64,000 nt of DNA from Candidatus Sphingomonas phytovorans (GCA_029202385.1 CP119314.1:622501-686500); one strand, 5' to 3'; numbered from the stretch's first letter, positions 16,706-30,046 are shown. The notes: generated from the letters alone by a model not told the origin. Numbers and translations: made by a program.

Positions 16706-16740
16706 ACAAAAACGCCCCGAAAACGTTCGGGGCGCTTTGC
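16706..16740 (-). terminator. Rho-independent terminator of the dnaG-rpoD operon
   Basis: Minus-strand stem CGCCCCGAA-CGTT-TTCGGGGCG followed by TTTTTGT, 24 bp after the rpoD stop. A strong stem and a T-run make this a good intrinsic terminator. Confidence 0.85.
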
Positions 16741-16763
16741 GATAGAAAGAACCGTTTCCGGAC

Positions 16764-20661
<3,898 letters not shown>

Positions 20662-20665
<4 letters not shown>

Positions 20666-21081
20666 TGGCGCTGTTCCGGCAGGCGCGGCTCTTCATCCCC
20701 CTCCCGCTTGCGGGAGGGGTTAGGGGAGGGCCTGTCCTTCAACGCGCGCTCGATCGTGGCCACGACTCCTTCGATATTTCCCAATATGTCGCTGTTCCAG
20801 AAGCGAAGGACAGAGAATCCCTGCGCTTCAATGATTTTTGTTCGGGCGCGGTCGGCTTCGACGTTCCAGTCGTGTTGGCCTCCATCGACCTCGATCACGA
20901 GTTTTGCCGAACGGGAGACGAAATCGCAGATGAAGGGCCCGATTGGGACTTGTCGGTTGAAGCGTGTGCCAGCGACCTTGTGCGCGCTCAGTTGCGCCCA
21001 TAGCGCGCGCTCTGCGTCAGTTGCGTTCGCACGCAATTCGCGGGCTCTCATCGTGGGTCTGGCGTAGGCCTTGTCCGACAT
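20662..21081 (-). CDS. DUF559 endonuclease-like protein, bracketed by palindromes
   Basis: A 139-residue protein of the DUF559 family, related to Vsr-type very-short-patch repair endonucleases. Core pieces are RELRANATDAERALWAQL, FNRQVPIGPFICDFVSRSAKLVIEVDGGQHD (restriction-like acidic/metal site) and GFSVLRFWNSDIL. The tail, ...RPSPNPSRKREGDEEP, is encoded by a palindrome at 20698-20719; the same palindrome lies just upstream of the start (21094-21115). The stop overlaps the dnaG start (ATGA). So an accessory-type gene with repeat ends sits at the head of the dnaG-rpoD operon. Its function in this place is unknown. Confidence 0.88.
20698..20719. repeat. Palindrome inside the 3' end of the DUF559 gene
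   Basis: CCCCTCCCGC-TT-GCGGGAGGGG, perfect 10-bp arms. It encodes the SPNPSRKREG-type tail of the DUF559 protein and lies 33 bp upstream of the dnaG start. Identical arms occur at 21094-21115. Confidence 0.85.
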
Positions 21082-21093
21082 GCCCTCCCCCGC

Positions 21094-21115
21094 CCCCTCC
21101 CGCGAGCGGGAGGGG
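21094..21115. repeat. Palindrome upstream of the DUF559 gene
   Basis: CCCCTCCCGC-GA-GCGGGAGGGG, the same 10-bp arms as 20698-20719 with a different 2-nt centre. It lies between yqeY and the DUF559 start, 13 bp upstream of the ATG. Confidence 0.85.
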
Positions 21116-21135
21116 AGAATTGCGTTCCGCGCACC

Positions 21136-21588
21136 TTACGCCAAAGCCGCCTTCACCAGCCCGCTCGCCTTGCTCATGTCCAGGCTCTGCGCGTGGCGAG
21201 CCTTCAGTTCCGCCATCACCCGGCCCATGTCCTTCATGCCGCTGGCGCCGAGTTCAGCCTTGATCGCCTCGATCGCCGCTGACGTCTCGGCCTCGCTCAT
21301 CTGCTGCGGCAGGAAGCGCTCGATCACCGCGACCTCGGCGGATTCGGCGTCGGCCAGTTCCTGGCGGCCGCCCTTCACGAACATCTCGATCGATTCGCGG
21401 CGCTGCTTGACCATCTTCTGCAGCACTTCGACCACCAGCGTGTCGTCGTCCTCGGGCGCCTTACCGGTGCGTGCCTCGATGTCGCGGTTCTTGATCGCCG
21501 ACTGGATCAGGCGGAGGGCGGCGGTGCCTGGCTTGTCTCCGCCCTTCATGGCGGTGACGAGCGCGGCCTTGATGTCGTCGCGAATCAT
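21136..21588 (-). CDS. GatB/YqeY domain protein
   Basis: A 150-residue helical protein of the GatB/YqeY family, which shares the C-terminal tRNA-binding domain of GatB. Typical text is IRDDIKAALVTAMKGGDKPGTAALRLIQSAIKNRDIEAR, with VIERFLPQQMSEAE in the middle and GASGMKDMGRVMAELKAR near the end. The free-standing protein is often found next to dnaG in alphaproteobacteria; its exact role is not settled. It is upstream of the DUF559-dnaG-rpoD unit and divergent from carA. Confidence 0.92.
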   Translation of the reverse strand: MIRDDIKAALVTAMKGGDKPGTAALRLIQSAIKNRDIEARTGKAPEDDDTLVVEVLQKMVKQRRESIEMFVKGGRQELADAESAEVAVIERFLPQQMSEAETSAAIEAIKAELGASGMKDMGRVMAELKARHAQSLDMSKASGLVKAALA

Positions 21589-21665
21589 TGTCGGTCCTTT
21601 TCGGTAATCCGTACAGATAGCGCGGCCGCCGTATCTTTAACAGATTGACGCTCCGGCCCGCGAGG

Positions 21666-21688
21666 CTTAGCGACCGCCGCTTAGCGAC
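21666..21688 (+). repeat. 9-bp direct repeat upstream of carA
   Basis: CTTAGCGAC occurs at 21666-21674 and 21680-21688, 14 bp apart, 29-51 bp before the carA ATG. It could be a regulator site in the carA leader; the short length means chance cannot be excluded. Confidence 0.3.
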
Positions 21689-21716
21689 ATCGAAACCCGA
21701 AGGAGTGCCCGCCACG

Positions 21717-22889
21717 ATGGCCGACGCCAAACCCGTAACTGCGCCCGAAGGAGCGACGGGAGTCCTCGTCCTCGCCAATGGGGACATTGCGTGGGGGCGC
21801 GGATTCGGCGCCGAGGGCGAGGCCGTGGGCGAGGTGTGCTTCCACACCGCGATGACCGGCTATCAGGAGGTGATGACCGATCCGTCCTTCGCCGGGCAGA
21901 TCATCACCTTCACCTTCCCGCATATCGGCAATGTCGGCGCCAACCCCGATGACGTTGAGGCGAACGACCCGCACGCGCTCGGCATCATCGTGCGCGAGGA
22001 CGTGACCGCGCCGTCGAACTTCCGCTCGGTCGAACGGCTCGACGACTGGATGAAGCGGCACGACCGAATCGGCCTTTCCGGCATAGACACCCGCGCGCTG
22101 ACCCGGCGCATCCGCACCGGCGGCGCGCCGAATGGCGTGATCTCGCACCGCGCCGACGGCAAGTTCGACATCCCCCTGCTGCTCGAGATGGCGAAGGCGT
22201 GGCCGGGGCTCGAGGGCATGGACCTCGCCATCTCGGTCACCACCGAGACTCATTATGGCTGGGAAGGCGGCATCTGGCGGCTCGGCTTCGGCTACGGCGC
22301 GGGCGGGGCGGAGGATACGCGTCCCCATGTCGTCGCGATCGACTACGGCGCCAAGCGCAACATCTACCGCAACCTGGTCAAGGCCGGCGCCAAGGTCAGC
22401 GTGTTGCCCGCGACCGCGACCTTCGAACAGGTCATGGCGCTGAAGCCCGACGGCATCTTCCTCTCGAACGGCCCGGGCGACCCCGCCGCGACCGGTGACT
22501 ATGCGGTGCCTGTGATCCAGGCGCTGCTGGAGACGCGGATTCCGCTTTTCGGTATCTGCCTTGGTCACCAGCTTCTCGGCCTTGCGGTCGGGGCCGAGAC
22601 GACCAAGATGTTCCAGGGCCATCGCGGCGCGAACCACCCGGTCAAGCGGTTGAGCGACGGCGCGGTCGAGATCACCAGCATGAACCACGGCTTCGCGGTG
22701 CTGAGCGAGACGCTGCCGGCGACGGCGCGGGAGACTCATGTGTCGCTGTTCGACGGCTCCAATGCCGGGTTCGAGTTGACCGACCGGCCCGCGTTCAGCG
22801 TGCAATATCATCCCGAGGCGAGCCCGGGCCCGCAGGACAGCTTCTATCTGTTCGAGAAGTTCGTCGGCTCGCTGGAGAAAGCGGCATGA
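21717..22889 (+). CDS. carA: Carbamoyl-phosphate synthase small (glutaminase) subunit
   Basis: Releases ammonia from glutamine and passes it to CarB for carbamoyl phosphate synthesis (pyrimidine and arginine pathways). The 390-residue protein has the CarA N-terminal domain (FGAEGEAVGEVCFHTAMTGYQEVMTDPS) and a class I glutamine amidotransferase domain: nucleophile C281 in LFGICLGHQLLGLA, with H365 and E367 in QYHPEASPG. ATG 21717 (MADAKPVTAPEG) follows AGGAG. Its stop overlaps the RraB-like gene (ATGA), which in turn overlaps carB, so the three form one unit. Confidence 0.97.
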   Translation: MADAKPVTAPEGATGVLVLANGDIAWGRGFGAEGEAVGEVCFHTAMTGYQEVMTDPSFAGQIITFTFPHIGNVGANPDDVEANDPHALGIIVREDVTAPSNFRSVERLDDWMKRHDRIGLSGIDTRALTRRIRTGGAPNGVISHRADGKFDIPLLLEMAKAWPGLEGMDLAISVTTETHYGWEGGIWRLGFGYGAGGAEDTRPHVVAIDYGAKRNIYRNLVKAGAKVSVLPATATFEQVMALKPDGIFLSNGPGDPAATGDYAVPVIQALLETRIPLFGICLGHQLLGLAVGAETTKMFQGHRGANHPVKRLSDGAVEITSMNHGFAVLSETLPATARETHVSLFDGSNAGFELTDRPAFSVQYHPEASPGPQDSFYLFEKFVGSLEKAA

Positions 22890-23248
22890 CGCTCCCCGAG
22901 GTGGATCAGACCAGGTTCGAGCAGGAATGGCTCGGCGACCAGGACGTTCTCGCGAGCCTTGCGAAGAATGGCGACAGGCCGGAAATTCCCCGGACGGTCG
23001 ATGTGAGCTTCAGCGGTGACGAAGAGGCGCTGGATCGTCTTGCCGAGAATGCCGGGGAACTTGGCTTCGCGGTGATCGACCGCGAGGAGAATGAGGAAGG
23101 CGGCATATCGCTCTTCCTGGCGCGGGAGCAGAAGGCGGACGCTGCTTCGATCAAGGCGCTGACGCTTCAATGCCTGCAGATCGAGATACTTTACGACGTG
23201 GAATATGAGGGTTGGGGCTGCATGGCCGAAACGGGATCGAGCCACTAA
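22886..23248 (+). CDS. RraB-like (RNase E regulator family) protein between carA and carB
   Basis: A 120-residue acidic protein. The central [29 protein letters not shown] and the ending [19 protein letters not shown] match the RraB fold, known in Escherichia coli as an inhibitor of RNase E action. Here the family call is by pattern; actual RNase E binding is untested. It overlaps carA by 4 bp (ATGA) and its stop overlaps the carB start by one base (TAATG). It is therefore tightly co-translated with the two carbamoyl-phosphate synthase genes, suggesting a shared control or simply a fixed operon order. Confidence 0.75.
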   Translation: MTLPEVDQTRFEQEWLGDQDVLASLAKNGDRPEIPRTVDVSFSGDEEALDRLAENAGELGFAVIDREENEEGGISLFLAREQKADAASIKALTLQCLQIEILYDVEYEGWGCMAETGSSH

Positions 23249-26200
23249 TGCCAAAACGCACTGACATCTCCTCCATCCTCGTCATTGGCGCTGGTCCGAT
23301 CGTCATCGGCCAGGCGTGCGAGTTCGATTATTCCGGCACGCAGGCGATCAAGGCGCTGCGCGAGGAGGGCTATCGCATCGTCCTGGTCAATTCGAACCCG
23401 GCGACGATCATGACCGACCCCGAACTGGCCGATGCGACCTATGTCGAGCCGATCACGCCGGAGATCGTCGCCAAGATCATCGAGAAGGAGCGGCCTGACG
23501 CCGTCCTGCCGACCATGGGCGGGCAGACCGCGCTCAACACCGCGCTCGCGCTGTTCAACGATGGCACGCTGGCGAAATTCGGCGTGCAGATGATCGGCGC
23601 CGATGCCGAGGCGATCGACAAGGCCGAGGACCGGCTGAAGTTCCGCGACGCGATGGACAAGATCGGGCTCGAATCCGCCCGTTCGGCCATCGCGCACACG
23701 CTGGAAGAGGCGTTGGCCGGGCTTGAGACGACCGGTCTGCCGGCGATCATCCGTCCGAGCTTCACCATGGGCGGCTCGGGCGGCGGCATTGCCTATAATC
23801 GCGAGGAATTCGAGGAGATCGTCCGCAAGGGGCTGGACGCATCGCCGACCACCGAGGTGCTGATCGAGGAATCGCTGCTCGGCTGGAAAGAATATGAGAT
23901 GGAGGTCGTGCGCGACCGCAACGACAATTGCATCATCATCTGTTCGATCGAGAATGTCGATCCGATGGGCGTCCATACGGGCGACTCCATCACCGTCGCG
24001 CCGGCGCTGACGCTGACCGACAAGGAATATCAGATCATGCGCAACGCGAGCATCGCGGTGCTGCGTGAAATCGGCGTGGAAACAGGTGGTTCGAACGTTC
24101 AGTTCGCGGTGAATCCGAAGGATGGCCGCCTGGTCGTGATCGAGATGAACCCGCGCGTGTCGCGGTCGTCCGCGCTCGCCTCCAAGGCGACCGGCTTCCC
24201 GATCGCCAAGGTCGCCGCCAAGCTGGCGGTCGGCTACACGCTCGACGAGATCATCAACGATATCACCGGGGCGACGCCGGCCTCGTTCGAGCCGACGATC
24301 GACTATGTCGTCACCAAGATCCCGCGTTTCGCCTTCGAGAAGTTCAAGGGTGCGGAGCCGATCCTGTCGACCGCGATGAAGTCGGTCGGCGAGGTAATGG
24401 CAATCGGTCGCAACATCCATGAATCGATGCAGAAGGCGCTGCGCGGGCTGGAGACTGGGCTGAGCGGCTTCAACCAGGTCGATGCGCTGGTCGGCGCGCC
24501 GCGCGACGAGATCGAGGCGGCGCTGGCCCGCGCCACGCCCGACCGGCTGCTCGTCGCGGCGCAGGCGCTGCGTGAGGGCTTCACCGTCGCCGAGGTGCAT
24601 GGAATCGCGAAGTACGATCCCTGGTTCCTCGAGCGGATCGCCGAGATCATCGAGGCCGAGGAGGAGGTTTGCCGGGGCGGCCTGCCGCAGGACTCAGCCG
24701 GCATGCGGCGGCTGAAGTCGATGGGCTTCAGCGACAAAAGGCTTGCCTGGCTCGCGCTCAAATCGGCCAATCTTCATGGCGGCATGGACCGCAGCATCGC
24801 GCGTTCGTCCGGCCTGATCCATGAGGCTGTCGCGGCGATGACCGGCGGCGTGACCGAGGAGGAGGTGCGCAAGCATCGCCACAAGCTCGGCGTGCGGCCC
24901 GTGTTCAAGCGGATCGACACCTGCGCGGCCGAGTTCGAGGCGAAGACGCCGTACATGTACTCGTCCTACGAGGCGCCGAGCTTCGGCGAGCCCGAGAACG
25001 AGGCTATGCCGTCGGACCGCAGGAAGATCGTCATCCTCGGTGGCGGTCCGAACCGGATCGGGCAGGGGATCGAGTTCGACTATTGCTGCTGCCATGCCTG
25101 CTTCGCGCTGGCCGATGCCGGCTATGAAACGATCATGGTCAACTGCAACCCGGAGACGGTGTCGACCGACTACGACACCTCCGACCGGCTTTATTTCGAG
25201 CCGCTGACCGCCGAGGACGTGCTCGAGATCCTGCATGTCGAGCAGCAGAACGGCACGCTGGTCGGCGTGATCGTCCAGTTCGGCGGGCAGACGCCGCTGA
25301 ACCTCGCCAATGCGCTTGAGCAGGCGGGGATTCCGATCCTCGGCACCAGCCCCGACGCGATCGACCTGGCCGAGGACCGCGAGCGCTTCGCCGCGCTGGT
25401 CACCAAACTCGGCCTGCACCAGCCGGCCAATGGCATCGCGCGGAGCCGCGACGAGGCGATCAAGGTCGCCGAACGGATCGGCTATCCCGTGCTGATGCGC
25501 CCGAGCTATGTGCTGGGCGGCCGCGCGATGGAGATTGTCGACGGGCCGGCGCAGCTCGACGACTATATCCAGACGGCGGTGCAGGTGTCGGGCGATTCGC
25601 CCGTGCTGATCGACCAGTATCTGCGCGATGCGATCGAGGTCGATGTCGACGCGATTTCGGACGGCGTCGACGTGACGGTGGCCGGCGTGCTTCAGCATAT
25701 CGAGGAAGCCGGCGTTCATTCGGGCGACAGCGCCTGCTCGATCCCGCCCTACAGCCTGCCCGATGAGATCATCGCCGAGATCGAGCGCCAGACCGCCGCG
25801 CTGGCTAGGGCGCTGTCGGTCGTCGGCCTGATGAACATCCAGTTCGCGGTGAAGGACGGCCTAGTCTATCTGATCGAGGTCAATCCGCGCGCCAGCCGGA
25901 CCGTGCCGTTCGTCGCGAAGGCGATCGGCGCGCCGGTCGCCAAGATCGCCGCGCGGGTGATGGCGGGAGAAAAGCTCGCCGACCTGCCCAGGATCGATCG
26001 CGCGATCGATTATGTCGCGGTGAAGGAGGCTGTGTTCCCCTTCAACCGCTTCCCGGGGATCGATCCGGTGCTCTCACCGGAAATGAAGTCAACCGGCGAA
26101 GTGATGGGGATCGATCGCGATTTCGTCACCGCCTTTGCCAAGTCGCAGCTTGGCGCCGGCAATGTGCTGCCGAAATCGGGCAGCCTGTTCGTCAGCGTGA

Positions 26201-26583
26201 AGGACAGCGACAAGCCGGTGGTCCTGTCGGGCGTGAAGCTGCTTGCCGACCATGGTTTCGCCATCGTCGCGACCGGGGGGACGGCGGATTATCTGTCGGC
26301 GCACGGCGTTGAGGTCGAACGGGTCAACAAGGTGGCGCAGGGAAGGCCGCATATCGTGGACCTGATCAAGGACGGCGGGATCGACCTGATCTTCAACACG
26401 ACGGAAGGGTGGCAGTCGCTGAAGGACTCGCAGCCGATCCGCGCATCGGCGCTGAATCAGAAGATTCCGTACTTCACCACTGCCCCCGCCAGCGTCGCCG
26501 CGGCACAGGCGATCGTGGCGCTTGCGACACGCAGCCTTGAAGTACGGCCCCTGCAATCCTATTATTCGCACTCGCACAAATAA
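23248..26583 (+). CDS. carB: Carbamoyl-phosphate synthase large subunit
   Basis: Makes carbamoyl phosphate from bicarbonate, ammonia and two ATP with CarA. The 1111-residue protein has two homologous ATP-grasp halves: first [21 protein letters not shown] and second [21 protein letters not shown], each followed by [20 protein letters not shown] segments. The C-terminal MGS-like domain ([23 protein letters not shown]) is the allosteric region. ATG 23248 overlaps the upstream stop; the reading frame back to 23212 lies inside the RraB-like gene. Confidence 0.98.
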   Translation: MPKRTDISSILVIGAGPIVIGQACEFDYSGTQAIKALREEGYRIVLVNSNPATIMTDPELADATYVEPITPEIVAKIIEKERPDAVLPTMGGQTALNTALALFNDGTLAKFGVQMIGADAEAIDKAEDRLKFRDAMDKIGLESARSAIAHTLEEALAGLETTGLPAIIRPSFTMGGSGGGIAYNREEFEEIVRKGLDASPTTEVLIEESLLGWKEYEMEVVRDRNDNCIIICSIENVDPMGVHTGDSITVAPALTLTDKEYQIMRNASIAVLREIGVETGGSNVQFAVNPKDGRLVVIEMNPRVSRSSALASKATGFPIAKVAAKLAVGYTLDEIINDITGATPASFEPTIDYVVTKIPRFAFEKFKGAEPILSTAMKSVGEVMAIGRNIHESMQKALRGLETGLSGFNQVDALVGAPRDEIEAALARATPDRLLVAAQALREGFTVAEVHGIAKYDPWFLERIAEIIEAEEEVCRGGLPQDSAGMRRLKSMGFSDKRLAWLALKSANLHGGMDRSIARSSGLIHEAVAAMTGGVTEEEVRKHRHKLGVRPVFKRIDTCAAEFEAKTPYMYSSYEAPSFGEPENEAMPSDRRKIVILGGGPNRIGQGIEFDYCCCHACFALADAGYETIMVNCNPETVSTDYDTSDRLYFEPLTAEDVLEILHVEQQNGTLVGVIVQFGGQTPLNLANALEQAGIPILGTSPDAIDLAEDRERFAALVTKLGLHQPANGIARSRDEAIKVAERIGYPVLMRPSYVLGGRAMEIVDGPAQLDDYIQTAVQVSGDSPVLIDQYLRDAIEVDVDAISDGVDVTVAGVLQHIEEAGVHSGDSACSIPPYSLPDEIIAEIERQTAALARALSVVGLMNIQFAVKDGLVYLIEVNPRASRTVPFVAKAIGAPVAKIAARVMAGEKLADLPRIDRAIDYVAVKEAVFPFNRFPGIDPVLSPEMKSTGEVMGIDRDFVTAFAKSQLGAGNVLPKSGSLFVSVKDSDKPVVLSGVKLLADHGFAIVATGGTADYLSAHGVEVERVNKVAQGRPHIVDLIKDGGIDLIFNTTEGWQSLKDSQPIRASALNQKIPYFTTAPASVAAAQAIVALATRSLEVRPLQSYYSHSHK

Positions 26584-26660
26584 TTTCCCACATGAGAAGA
26601 CGTGCGGGCGGGTCCGTGAGGGCCGGCTTTAAGTGAATTTTTGACGAAGGACCTAAAGGG

Positions 26661-27137
26661 ATGGCGACCGTCGACAAGATGCCGATGCTGCAGGAGGGCT
26701 ATGAAAAGCTCAATGCGGACCTGAAGCGCCTTAAAGCGGAGCGCCCGACCATCGTCGACGCGATCGAGGAAGCGCGCGCGCATGGCGACCTCTCCGAAAA
26801 TGCGGAATATCATGCCGCGAAGGAGCGGCAGGGCCAGATCGAGGCATCGATCTCCGACATCGAGGACAAGCTGTCACGTGCGCAGGTGATCGATCCGCGC
26901 GACCTGTCGGGCGACAAGGTGGTGTTCGGCGCGACCGTCACCTTGCTCGACGAGGACGACAAGCCGATCCGCTACCAGATCGTCGGCCAGACCGAGGCCG
27001 ACGCCAAGGGCGGGCGCATCTCGTACAACTCGCCGCTGGGCCGCGCGCTGATCGGGCGCAAGGTCGAGGACGAGGTCGAGGTGACGGTACCGTCGGGCGA
27101 CCGTTATTATGTCGTCTCGAAGATCGAGTTCATCTGA
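26661..27137 (+). CDS. greA: Transcription elongation factor GreA
   Basis: Rescues backtracked RNA polymerase by stimulating transcript cleavage. The 158-residue product has the N-terminal coiled coil with its acidic tip ([20 protein letters not shown]) and the C-terminal FKBP-like domain ([46 protein letters not shown]). The normal length and the [17 protein letters not shown] start agree with the family. It follows carB by 77 bp on the same strand and overlaps the likely start of the rhomboid-like gene. Confidence 0.97.
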   Translation: MATVDKMPMLQEGYEKLNADLKRLKAERPTIVDAIEEARAHGDLSENAEYHAAKERQGQIEASISDIEDKLSRAQVIDPRDLSGDKVVFGATVTLLDEDDKPIRYQIVGQTEADAKGGRISYNSPLGRALIGRKVEDEVEVTVPSGDRYYVVSKIEFI

Positions 27138-27772
27138 ACGCAATCAATCTTCCGCGGGGCCGATTCACCGACGCGCTTGTTGCGCTGTCGGCGTTCGCGC
27201 TGCTGTTCGTCACCGCCGCGATCGGGCTCGATCGGGCGGCGTTGCTGTATGGCTTCATCCCGGTCGATTTCCTGGGCGGTGCCTGGCGTGAGGACGCGGT
27301 GCGCTCCTGGCTCTCGCCGCTCGCTTCCGCCTTCCTCTCGCGTGATTTCATCTCGGCGATCTTCAACATGGTCTTCCTGCTGATCGCGGGACGTTATGTC
27401 GAAAAGGCGATCCGCCCGGTCGGGCTTGGCGTGGTCTTCGTCGCCGGCGCCTATGCCGGGGCGCTGGCGCGGCTGATCCTGACGTCCGGTTCGCCGATCC
27501 CAAGCGCCGGGCTCGACGCGGCGGTGTTCGCGGTGATCGGCGCCTATTTCATGCTCTATGGCGTGCCGGCCGCGATTCCGGTCGCGCGGCACCACAGCCG
27601 AACGGCGCAGATCGCCATCCTCGCGGGAATCTGGCTGGCGATCCAGATCGCCTTCGCGATCGTGGCGCAGAACTTCGCTGTGTCCGTAACCATCGTCGAG
27701 CCGCTTGGTGGCCTGATCGCCGGCGTGGCGCTGGCGAGGCCGTTGCTCGCCTGGGCTTACCGCAAGGCCTGA
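27134..27772 (+). CDS. Rhomboid-like membrane protein without catalytic residues
   Basis: About 212 residues with six hydrophobic segments in the rhomboid arrangement. The catalytic GxSG serine loop is replaced: [17 protein letters not shown] stands where active rhomboids have GASGAxFGxxGAY. The usual membrane histidine before LGG is also lost ([10 protein letters not shown]). So it is probably an inactive pseudo-rhomboid. The first transmembrane helix ([22 protein letters not shown]) lies upstream of the first usual start codon (TTG 27242), so translation likely starts near 27134, perhaps at a CTG overlapping the greA stop; no ATG or GTG is available. The start is therefore uncertain. Confidence 0.7.
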   Translation: MNAINLPRGRFTDALVALSAFALLFVTAAIGLDRAALLYGFIPVDFLGGAWREDAVRSWLSPLASAFLSRDFISAIFNMVFLLIAGRYVEKAIRPVGLGVVFVAGAYAGALARLILTSGSPIPSAGLDAAVFAVIGAYFMLYGVPAAIPVARHHSRTAQIAILAGIWLAIQIAFAIVAQNFAVSVTIVEPLGGLIAGVALARPLLAWAYRKA

Positions 27773-27814
27773 GCCGGCGGGCCGAAGCGCTGTGTATTTA
27801 TTGAAATCTTCACC

Positions 27815-27945
27815 CCGTTCGTCCTGAGTGGTCATTGGGCATGTCGAAATGGCGTATCGAAGGACAAGCGGCACGCGCTACCGCGGTCCTTCGATACGGG
27901 CCCTCGAAAGGCTAAGTCCCTGCTCAGGACGAACGGGGAGACCGG
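27815..27945. repeat. Sphingomonad intergenic repeat, copy 1
   Basis: Carries a 28-bp core (27843-27870) beginning GTCGAAATGGCGTATCGA that recurs at 44173-44200 (inverted), 46931-46958 and, diverged, 50590-50617. The outer ends, CGTTCGTCCTGAG and CTCAGGACGAACG, are inverted, so the unit can fold. No gene is inside. It separates the rhomboid-like gene from the converging DUF4170 gene. Confidence 0.75.
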
Positions 27946-27963
27946 AGGACCCGGTCCTTCAAT

Positions 27964-28194
27964 TCAGCCCTGGGGCGTATCCAGCACATCGGGCTGGAGC
28001 AGGCGGTGGAGGTGCACCACCACGAACTTCATCTCAGCATCGTCGACGGTGCGCTGGGCGGCGGAGCGCCACGCCTTCTCGGCGCTCGCATAATCGGGAT
28101 AGATGCCGACGACCTCGATTGAATCGAGATCGTCGAAATCGAGATGCTGCGGGTCGCTGACGCGGCCGCCGAAGACGAGGTGGAGCTTGCTCAT
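27964..28194 (-). CDS. DUF4170-like small protein
   Basis: A 76-residue protein: MSKLHLVFGGRVSDPQHLDFDDLDSIEVVGIYPDYASAEKAWR, then a beta strand KFVVVHLHRLLQP. The pattern fits DUF4170, a small alphaproteobacterial family of unknown function. ATG 28194 is preferred over 28209. It is downstream of the membrane-anchor gene set on the same strand, separated by 83 bp. Confidence 0.75.
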   Translation of the reverse strand: MSKLHLVFGGRVSDPQHLDFDDLDSIEVVGIYPDYASAEKAWRSAAQRTVDDAEMKFVVVHLHRLLQPDVLDTPQG

Positions 28195-28277
28195 GGATCG
28201 GGCTTCCAAAGGGGAGGGGTGGCCTCGTCCTTAGAGCGGGATTCGGGCAAGGTGAACCGCCAAGCGCGGTCTTTTTG

Positions 28278-28697
28278 TTACTTGTTCGAGGCCTTGGCCG
28301 TGGCGGCGGCACCGGCGCTGGATAGCGCCTTGACCACGCCGTCGATCAGTTTGCCGACCTGGTCTCGTGCGGCGTCGCGGTTGAGACCCAGCGCATCGAG
28401 CTCGGCCTTGCCGGCGTCCCGCGCGGCCTGGGCGGCGCCGGTGGCGGTGTCGTTAAGCCGCTTGCCCACGGGGCCGAGCAGCTTGCCTTCCTGTTCGGTG
28501 CGCGGAATGACCGCACCGGCGAGCACCCCGATCGCCACGCCGCCGATCAGGACGGCGAGCGGGTTCGCCTCGATTCCCTCGGCGGTGCGGCGGGCCGCCT
28601 CGCGCGCGGTGTCCCGCGTCGTCTCGATCGCCTTTTCGGCGGCGGCGCGCGCCGTCGGCTTCGCTGCGGAGGACTTGTCGGTGGAGGGGGCGTTCAT
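28278..28697 (-). CDS. YqjD/DUF883-like membrane-anchor protein
   Basis: A 139-residue protein with a long amphipathic Ala/Arg/Glu-rich helix, one hydrophobic stretch (ANPLAVLIGGVAIGVLAGAVIP) and a second helical tail. This layout resembles DUF883-type proteins such as E. coli YqjD, which anchor ribosomes to the inner membrane in stationary phase; that role here is inference. Its start overlaps the end of the DUF3618-like gene by 4 bp (ATGA). It is the last gene of the four-gene set 28278-30046. Confidence 0.65.
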   Translation of the reverse strand: MNAPSTDKSSAAKPTARAAAEKAIETTRDTAREAARRTAEGIEANPLAVLIGGVAIGVLAGAVIPRTEQEGKLLGPVGKRLNDTATGAAQAARDAGKAELDALGLNRDAARDQVGKLIDGVVKALSSAGAAATAKASNK

Positions 28698-29071
28698 TCG
28701 GAGGGTCCTTTCCGTCGGGCACGCGCCCGTTTGGGTTTCAAACTCGCAGGCGGCTCGGGAGTTTCATCGAGACCGGCCTCGATGAGATGCCTGAGCGGCC
28801 CGCGTGCGACGAACAGGCCGACCGCCGCGGCGGCGCCGGCCAGCGCGAGAGGATGGCGCTTCAGGCCTTCCAGGCCCTCGCGGGCGATCTCCTGCGCTGC
28901 TTCCTTCAATTCTCCCACGGCCTCGCGGGCAAGGGCCTTGGGGTTGAGCCGGGCCTGGATGTCGACAAGAGTGCTGGCCAGCCGCGCCCGGGCATCTTCG
29001 GCGCGCCGTTTCGCCAGGGCGAGGTCGGCGGCATCGTCGATCGCCTCTGGCAGATTCAGGCGCGCGCTCAT
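28694..29071 (-). CDS. DUF3618-like protein
   Basis: A 125-residue protein: an N-terminal coiled region (DLALAKRRAEDARARLASTLVDIQARLNPKALAREAV), one hydrophobic segment (HPLALAGAAAAVGLFVARG) and a basic tail (KPKRARARRKG). The opening is typical of DUF3618, which occurs with holin-like and YqjD-like genes in alphaproteobacteria. It overlaps both neighbours by 4 bp, so the set is translationally coupled. Function is unknown; a membrane-surface role is likely. Confidence 0.75.
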   Translation of the reverse strand: MSARLNLPEAIDDAADLALAKRRAEDARARLASTLVDIQARLNPKALAREAVGELKEAAQEIAREGLEGLKRHPLALAGAAAAVGLFVARGPLRHLIEAGLDETPEPPASLKPKRARARRKGPSE

Positions 29072-29427
29072 TCGGGTTTATCCCTGATCTCGGTGATCTT
29101 GCGCACCTTGGCGATAGCAGCCCGCACCAGCAGCGCGGCGGCACCGAGCGAAAGGACGACCACGAGGATCGTCGCCCCGACCTCGCCCAGCGGACGCCGA
29201 AGAATGAGCAGCAGCCCGAGCACCGTCGCGATCATCGCCGACTGGGCAAGCAGCAACGCCACCACGCCGAGGATGATCGCCGTCCGCGCCTCGCCGACAC
29301 GGCTCAGGAACTGGGCGCGATAAAGCCTGATCTCGGCACGCACGAAGCGTTCGGCATCGTCGATCAGCCGCGAGAACAATGCCGCGATGCTGTTGCTGTC
29401 ATGCTCTTCCGGCGGTCGCTCGGCCAT
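29068..29427 (-). CDS. Holin-like (DUF1469) membrane protein
   Basis: A 119-residue protein with an N-terminal amphipathic helix (IAALFSRLIDDAERFVRAEIRLYRAQFLSRV) and two strong transmembrane segments (AIILGVVALLLAQSAMIATVLGLLLIL and ATILVVVLSLGAAALLVRAA). It matches the phage-holin-family-3_6/DUF1469 pattern. Despite the family name these are usually chromosomal, not phage, genes. It lies second in the four-gene set and overlaps the next gene by 4 bp. Confidence 0.8.
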   Translation of the reverse strand: MAERPPEEHDSNSIAALFSRLIDDAERFVRAEIRLYRAQFLSRVGEARTAIILGVVALLLAQSAMIATVLGLLLILRRPLGEVGATILVVVLSLGAAALLVRAAIAKVRKITEIRDKPE

Positions 29428-29449
29428 GTTCCCCCCGGGGCGCGATGGA

Positions 29450-30046
29450 TCAGGCGTCGTCGCGGTCGGCGGCGTCGATGCCCGACTTGATCAGGCGCAC
29501 CAGCACGAAGCCGATCGCGGCGGCGGTGCCGATGGCGATCGCCGGGCTCTTCTTCACGAAGCCGCGCGCATCCTCGATCAGATCATCGAGATTCTTCTGC
29601 TTGATCGAGTCGGAGAAGCCGGAGACGGCGTCGGCCGCGCTGCGGGCATATTGGCCATATTGCGGGCCGACCTTTTCGTCGACGGTGCCGGCGGCATCGG
29701 TCATCATCTTGGCGAGCTCGTCCAGGACGCCGCCCGCGCGGGCCTTGCCGTCCTCGGCATAGGCGCGGGCCTTGTCGCCTGCTTCCTTGCCCAGCTTCGA
29801 TGCGCTGTCCTTCAGCGTCTGCGTCGCTGCGCGCGCCTCGGTCTTGAAGCGGGGGGTGGCGGTGTCAGTCGTGGTTTCCACGGTCGGGCCTTTCTTCGGC
29901 TTGGCCGGTTTTGGGGCCGGTTTCGGGGTCTTGGCGGCGGGCGAAGCCTTGGATGCGGCGGTGGCCGCCTTGCGCGGTGTCGCGGTGGTGGCAGCCTTTT
30001 TCACCGGCTTGGCCGGTCTGGGAGCCTTCGGAGTTTCGTCAGCCAT
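29450..30046 (-). CDS. Membrane-anchored protein with Lys/Ala/Pro-rich N-terminus
   Basis: A 198-residue protein in two parts. The first 60 residues are Lys/Ala/Pro/Thr-rich repeats (KPVKKAATTATPRKAATAASK), like histone-H1-type tails that bind nucleic acid. The rest is helical, ending with one membrane segment (KKSPAIAIGTAAAIGFVLVRLI) as in YqjD/ElaB proteins. It heads the four-gene set, with divergent eno upstream. A nucleic-acid- or ribosome-tethering role at the membrane is a hypothesis from the composition. Confidence 0.65.
   Translation of the reverse strand: MADETPKAPRPAKPVKKAATTATPRKAATAASKASPAAKTPKPAPKPAKPKKGPTVETTTDTATPRFKTEARAATQTLKDSASKLGKEAGDKARAYAEDGKARAGGVLDELAKMMTDAAGTVDEKVGPQYGQYARSAADAVSGFSDSIKQKNLDDLIEDARGFVKKSPAIAIGTAAAIGFVLVRLIKSGIDAADRDDA

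Noticed and set aside
29068..29427. Prophage interpretation from the holin-like gene
   Set aside because: No other phage gene is nearby and the family is common in chromosomal membrane-protein sets.
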